Assembly (NCBI GenBank): GCA_963978265.1
Contig: CAXBQV010000068.1
Location: 1 to 9,410, forward strand
Direction: 5' to 3'
DNA length: 9,410 nt
Source of the DNA: JAKALQ01 sp963978265
GTDB lineage: Bacteria > Actinomycetota > Actinomycetes > S36-B12 > UBA5976
Both the position numbers and the translations under genes were made by a program. Of the stretch, positions 6,234-9,410 are shown piece after piece (position 1 is the first letter of the stretch; each line of letters opens with the position of its first letter). The notes under the pieces are model-generated. The model did not search any database. It worked only from the letters and a program-made list of their open reading frames with translations, and was not told the origin of the DNA.

Positions 6234-7103
6234 GTGCAGACGAAGCGTGAAGAGCTCCTTGCGATTGGCGCATTGCTGTTGGCCACATCTGCGTGGGGCG
6301 GCACCTTCGTCGTGGTGAAGCATGCGATCGCACAGATGCCGCTCATGGATCTCATGGCGTGGCGATGGATCATTGCGGTCGCGGTGCTCGTGGCAATCCG
6401 ACCGCGCTGCCTGCTGGTGTCCCGCGCGACATACGCCCGCGGTGCGGCGGTGGGCCTCACCACCTTCTTCGGCTACCTCTTCCAGACAATCGGATTGCAG
6501 ACGACGTCCGCAAGTGTGTCGGGGTTCATCACCGGCATGTTCGTCGTCTTCACGCCGCTCCTCATGTGGGCGTTCTTCCGTGAACGGCTCTCGGCATCGG
6601 TCTGGATCGCGGTGGCCCTCGCACTCGGCGGCCTGGCTGCACTCTCGCTGCGCGGTTGGTCGTTCGGTGTCGGAGAATCATGGACGCTGCTCGGCGCACT
6701 CTTCTGGGCCGGACAGATCATCACCCTCGCCCGCTGGTCGACCCGAGAGAACGCATACTCCATGGCCACCATCCAACTCGGCACGGCCGGCATCCTGTTC
6801 ATCATCGGAGCGACTCCGGGCGGCATCACATTGCCGCCGAGCGGCGACGTCTGGGTCGGCATCATCATCCTGAGCGTGTTTGCAAGCGCGATCGCCTTCT
6901 CGGTCCAGACCTGGGGACAGTCACACCTGGACGCCACGCGAGCTGCCGTGATCTTCTCCACCGAACCCATCTTCGCGTCGATCTTCGGCATTTGGATCGG
7001 CGGTGACGAGATCACAGCGCGCTTCATCCTCGGTGCGACGTTGATCTTTGCGGGAATGCTGATCTCGGAGTTCGGCCCGAAGCGGACCGCTACAGCTGTT
7101 TGA
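6234..7103 (+). CDS. EamA/DMT-superfamily transporter (drug/metabolite exporter type)
   Basis: The 289-residue protein has the length and layout of a 10-helix drug/metabolite transporter made of two EamA repeats (about residues 10-138 and 148-280). Family-like pieces are AWGGTFVVVKHAI (20-32), QTTSASVSGFITGMFVVFTP (89-108) in the first half and DATRAAVIFSTEPIFASIFG (233-252) in the second, the usual 'EP.F' repeat-end motif. A short basic N-terminus precedes helix 1. Members export amino acids, nucleosides or other small metabolites; the substrate here is not readable. The start is GTG at 6234, supported by the absence of a ribosome-binding site together with a correctly spaced leaderless -10 box. 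The gene diverges from trmB and overlaps the end of convergent fdsD by 14 bp, without a terminator between them. Confidence 0.92.
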   Translation: MQTKREELLAIGALLLATSAWGGTFVVVKHAIAQMPLMDLMAWRWIIAVAVLVAIRPRCLLVSRATYARGAAVGLTTFFGYLFQTIGLQTTSASVSGFITGMFVVFTPLLMWAFFRERLSASVWIAVALALGGLAALSLRGWSFGVGESWTLLGALFWAGQIITLARWSTRENAYSMATIQLGTAGILFIIGATPGGITLPPSGDVWVGIIILSVFASAIAFSVQTWGQSHLDATRAAVIFSTEPIFASIFGIWIGGDEITARFILGATLIFAGMLISEFGPKRTATAV

Positions 7104-7287
7104 GCGCGGCTGCCAGCACCGGATCGAGTTCCTTGCCCTGGACTGCAATTGCGAGATCGGCGCGCATCTTGGCCGTCCAGAACCGTCGGATGTGGTCCGC
7201 CACTTGATCCGCGCGCTTCTCGCTCGGTGGGAGATTGCGGAGGATCTGATCAGCCATGCGGATCAGCTTCTCCGCGGTGTCGCTCAT
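7090..7287 (-). CDS. fdsD: Formate dehydrogenase delta subunit
   Basis: This 65-residue protein matches the small FdsD family: it begins SDTAEKLIRMADQI, like the LIRMANQI start of known delta subunits, and carries the signature DHIRRFWTAKMR (31-42). In Rhodobacter capsulatus the delta subunit is part of the soluble NAD-dependent FdsABGD complex and is needed for an active enzyme. ATG 7285-7287 is chosen, although the frame is open further upstream to 7404, because homology starts here and because it overlaps the fdsA stop as ATGA, a standard coupled arrangement. The extra 39 upstream residues are low-complexity and antisense-like. The 3' end overlaps the convergent EamA gene by 14 bp. Confidence 0.88.
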   Translation of the reverse strand: MSDTAEKLIRMADQILRNLPPSEKRADQVADHIRRFWTAKMRADLAIAVQGKELDPVLAAALKQL

Positions 7288-9410
7288 GCGTCCGCCAACG
7301 TCAGGCCGAGGTCCATCGCGCCGGTGCGCTCGTGCATCGGGCCCTTGAGGCTCGGACGCACTTCCACGGCGGTCACCTTGTACTCCGGGCAGTTCGTCGC
7401 CCAATCCGAATAGTCGGTGGTCACGACATTCGCGCCGCTTTCTGGGAAGTGGAAGGTGGCGTACACAACGCCCGGCGGCACGCGATCGCTGATCTTCACG
7501 CGCATCGTGGTTTCACCGACGCGTGACGCGAGCGTCGCGAATCCGCCATCGACGATGCCGCGGGAACCAGCGTCCGACTCGTGGATCTCGAGCAGATCCT
7601 CGGAGAACCATGCGACGTTCTCGGTCCGTCGTGTCTGTGCGCCCACGTTGTACTGGCTGAGGATGCGACCGGTCGTGAGCAGGAGTGGGAACTTGCGGTT
7701 CGCCTTCTCGTCGGTGGCGACGTACGGCGTGACCATGAACGCACCCTTGCCACGTACGAAGCCCTTCACGTGCATGATCTCGGTGCCCATCGGGGCGTTG
7801 TCGTTGCACGGCCATTGCACGCTGCCGACCTCGTCGAGGAGTCGGAAGGAGACGTTTGCGAAAGTCGGCGTCAGTCGCGCGATCTCGTCCATGATCTCCG
7901 ATGCACTGTTCCAGTGCATGTCGTAGCCCATGGCCTTGGCGAGGTCGCAGACGATCTGCCACTCCTGCTTGCCGGTTTTCAGCGGCAGCACTGGGCGAAC
8001 GCGGTTGATGCGGCGTTCGGCGTTCGTGAAAGTGCCGTCCTTCTCCAGGAACGACGTGCCGGGGAAAAAGACATGGGCGAAGCGGGCGGTCTCGTTGAGG
8101 AACAGGTCCTGCACGATGAGGATGTCGAGCGAGCGCAACGCTGCCTCCACGTGCTTCGTGTTCGGATCCGACTGCGCGATGTCCTCGCCGTGAACGAACA
8201 GGCCCTTGAATTCGCCGTCGATGGCGGCGTCGAACATGTTCGGGATGCGGAGTCCGGGTTCTGCGCTGAGTTCGCGTGACCACGCATCCTCGAACAGGTG
8301 ACGCACGGTGTCGTCCGAGACGTGCCGGTAGCCGGAGAACTCATGGGGGAAGGAACCCATGTCGCACGAGCCCTGCACGTTGTTCTGCCCGCGCAGTGGA
8401 TTCACACCGACGCCCTCGCGACCGATGTTGCCGGTGGCCATTGCGAGGTTCGCCATGCCCATCACCATCGTGGAGCCTTGGCTGTGCTCGGTCACGCCGA
8501 GGCCGTAGTAGATCGCGGCATTCCCACCGGTTGCGTAGAGCCGAGCTGCTGCACGGATCGTTTCTGCGGGCACGCCGGAGATGAGTTCGACATTCTCCGG
8601 GCTGTTCTCCGGTTGCTTCACGAAGTCCAGCCACGCCTCGAACGTCGGCGTCTCGCAGCGTTCGGCGATGAACTCGGTGTCGAGCAAACCCTCGGTCGCG
8701 ACGACGTGTGCGAGCGCGTTGATGACGGCGACGTTTGTGCCCGGCAGGAGTTGCAGGTGGTGATCGGCCTCGATGTGTGCGGTGCGCACGAGTGCGATCT
8801 TGCGGGGGTCGATGACGATGAGTCGGGCTCCCTGACGCAGCCGTTTCTTCATCCGGGATGCGAACACCGGATGTGCGTCAGTGGGATTCGCACCGATGAG
8901 GAGGACGACGTCCGTGTGTGCGATTGACTTGAAATCCTGCGTGCCTGCCGATGTGCCGAACGTCTTGCCGAGGCCGTAGCCGGTCGGGGAGTGGCAGACA
9001 CGCGCACAGGTGTCGACGTTGTTGTTCCGGAACGCCGTGCGGATCATCTTCTGGACAGCGAAGACTTCCTCGTTCGTGCAACGCGACGACGTGATACCAC
9101 CGATGCTCTTCTCGCCGAACTTCGCCTGCGTCTCTTGGAGGCGCTTGGCTGCATACGCGATTGCTTCATCCCACGAGACTGTGCGCCATTCGTCGTCGAT
9201 GCTCTCGCGGATCATCGGCTCCAACTGGCGGTCCTTGTGGGTTGCGTAGCCCCACGCGAACCGACCCTTCACGCAGGAGTGACCCTCGTTTGCGCCACCT
9301 TGCTTCGACGGCACCATGCGCACGAGGTCGTCGCCGCGGAGTTCGGCGCGGAAGGTGCAACCAACACCGCAGTACGCACAGGTGGTATCGACGCTGCGCG
9401 TCGGCGTGCC
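7284..9410 (-). CDS. fdsA: Formate dehydrogenase alpha (catalytic, bis-MGD molybdenum/tungsten) subunit, 5' end outside window
   Basis: The frame is open to the right edge, so 708 C-terminal residues are seen; about the N-terminal quarter (normally 2Fe-2S and ferredoxin-type domains in FdsA) lies outside. The visible part begins with the [4Fe-4S] motif C-x2-C-x3-C-x27-C (CAYCGVGC, then GHSC). The active-site residue is Cys in RVCHSPTG (codon 8994-8996, TGC), where some formate dehydrogenases have selenocysteine, followed by the conserved His. The catalytic Arg is expected in NPLRGQNNVQGSCDMG. The C-terminal dinucleotide-binding domain contains LLTTGRILSQYN and ends with the NCPEYKV block. The enzyme oxidises formate to CO2; with a delta subunit next door the NAD-linked Fds type is most likely, so fdsB and fdsG are expected upstream. 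No fdsC/fdhD gene lies between fdsA and fdsD. Confidence 0.95.
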   Translation of the reverse strand, partial: GTPTRSVDTTCAYCGVGCTFRAELRGDDLVRMVPSKQGGANEGHSCVKGRFAWGYATHKDRQLEPMIRESIDDEWRTVSWDEAIAYAAKRLQETQAKFGEKSIGGITSSRCTNEEVFAVQKMIRTAFRNNNVDTCARVCHSPTGYGLGKTFGTSAGTQDFKSIAHTDVVLLIGANPTDAHPVFASRMKKRLRQGARLIVIDPRKIALVRTAHIEADHHLQLLPGTNVAVINALAHVVATEGLLDTEFIAERCETPTFEAWLDFVKQPENSPENVELISGVPAETIRAAARLYATGGNAAIYYGLGVTEHSQGSTMVMGMANLAMATGNIGREGVGVNPLRGQNNVQGSCDMGSFPHEFSGYRHVSDDTVRHLFEDAWSRELSAEPGLRIPNMFDAAIDGEFKGLFVHGEDIAQSDPNTKHVEAALRSLDILIVQDLFLNETARFAHVFFPGTSFLEKDGTFTNAERRINRVRPVLPLKTGKQEWQIVCDLAKAMGYDMHWNSASEIMDEIARLTPTFANVSFRLLDEVGSVQWPCNDNAPMGTEIMHVKGFVRGKGAFMVTPYVATDEKANRKFPLLLTTGRILSQYNVGAQTRRTENVAWFSEDLLEIHESDAGSRGIVDGGFATLASRVGETTMRVKISDRVPPGVVYATFHFPESGANVVTTDYSDWATNCPEYKVTAVEVRPSLKGPMHERTGAMDLGLTLADA

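Noticed and set aside
5459..6250. A + strand open frame of 263 codons opposite trmB
   Set aside because: It is in the same antisense phase as the other shadows. trmB carries every family motif on the minus strand.
7288..7404. A 39-codon N-terminal extension of fdsD
   Set aside because: The extra residues are Gly/Arg/Pro-rich, lie wholly inside fdsA in another frame, and precede the point where FdsD homology begins with MSDTAEKLIRM.
7581..8927. Long + strand open frames opposite fdsA (7581-8279 and 8298-8927)
   Set aside because: They have the same phase relation to the real gene, with antisense first position over sense third position. They show no start signals or recognisable domains.

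Overview
This window is a gene-dense, high-GC stretch of a bacterial chromosome, almost certainly from an actinobacterium. The evidence is a phosphoserine aminotransferase of the actinobacterial type, a cholesterol-oxidase-like GMC flavoprotein resembling mycobacterial ChoD, strong G/C bias at third codon positions, and several starts that look leaderless behind TANNNT-type -10 boxes. A small-genome or Acidimicrobiia-like lineage is possible, because neighbouring genes overlap or nearly touch throughout, but this is inference. I see no mobile element, rRNA, tRNA, CRISPR array, integrase or phage gene.

Left part (1-3444): the C-terminal 359 residues of a ChoD-like GMC oxidoreductase run off the left edge on the + strand. 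A probable 28-residue single-pass membrane peptide follows (1090-1176); its stop shares a CTAG with the stop of a convergent MFS transporter. That transporter (-) starts inside the end of serC (-), so the two form an operon.

Middle (3445-6202): a 111-bp divergent spacer separates serC (-) from pdxH (+) and carries a perfect 9-bp stem/4-nt loop dyad almost exactly at its centre. pdxH meets the class I photolyase gene phr (-) tail to tail with an 11-bp overlap. phr lies 3 bp downstream of trmB (-), in an evident trmB-phr operon with a good Shine-Dalgarno for phr.

Right part (6203-9410): only 31 bp separate trmB (-) from an EamA-family transporter (+), and each start has a TANNNT hexamer exactly 6 nt upstream, suggesting back-to-back leaderless promoters. 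The EamA gene overlaps the end of fdsD (-) by 14 bp. fdsD in turn overlaps fdsA (-) by ATGA. fdsA runs off the right edge and encodes the molybdopterin catalytic subunit of a formate dehydrogenase.

Functionally this is mostly ordinary metabolism: serine and vitamin B6 cofactor metabolism, tRNA modification, light-dependent DNA repair, formate oxidation, steroid or alcohol oxidation, and transport. I did not find a convincing new multi-gene system. The points worth a second look are small: the repeated leaderless-promoter geometry, the central dyad in the serC/pdxH spacer, the membrane micro-ORF, and a Trp-to-Tyr change in the photolyase electron-transfer chain.
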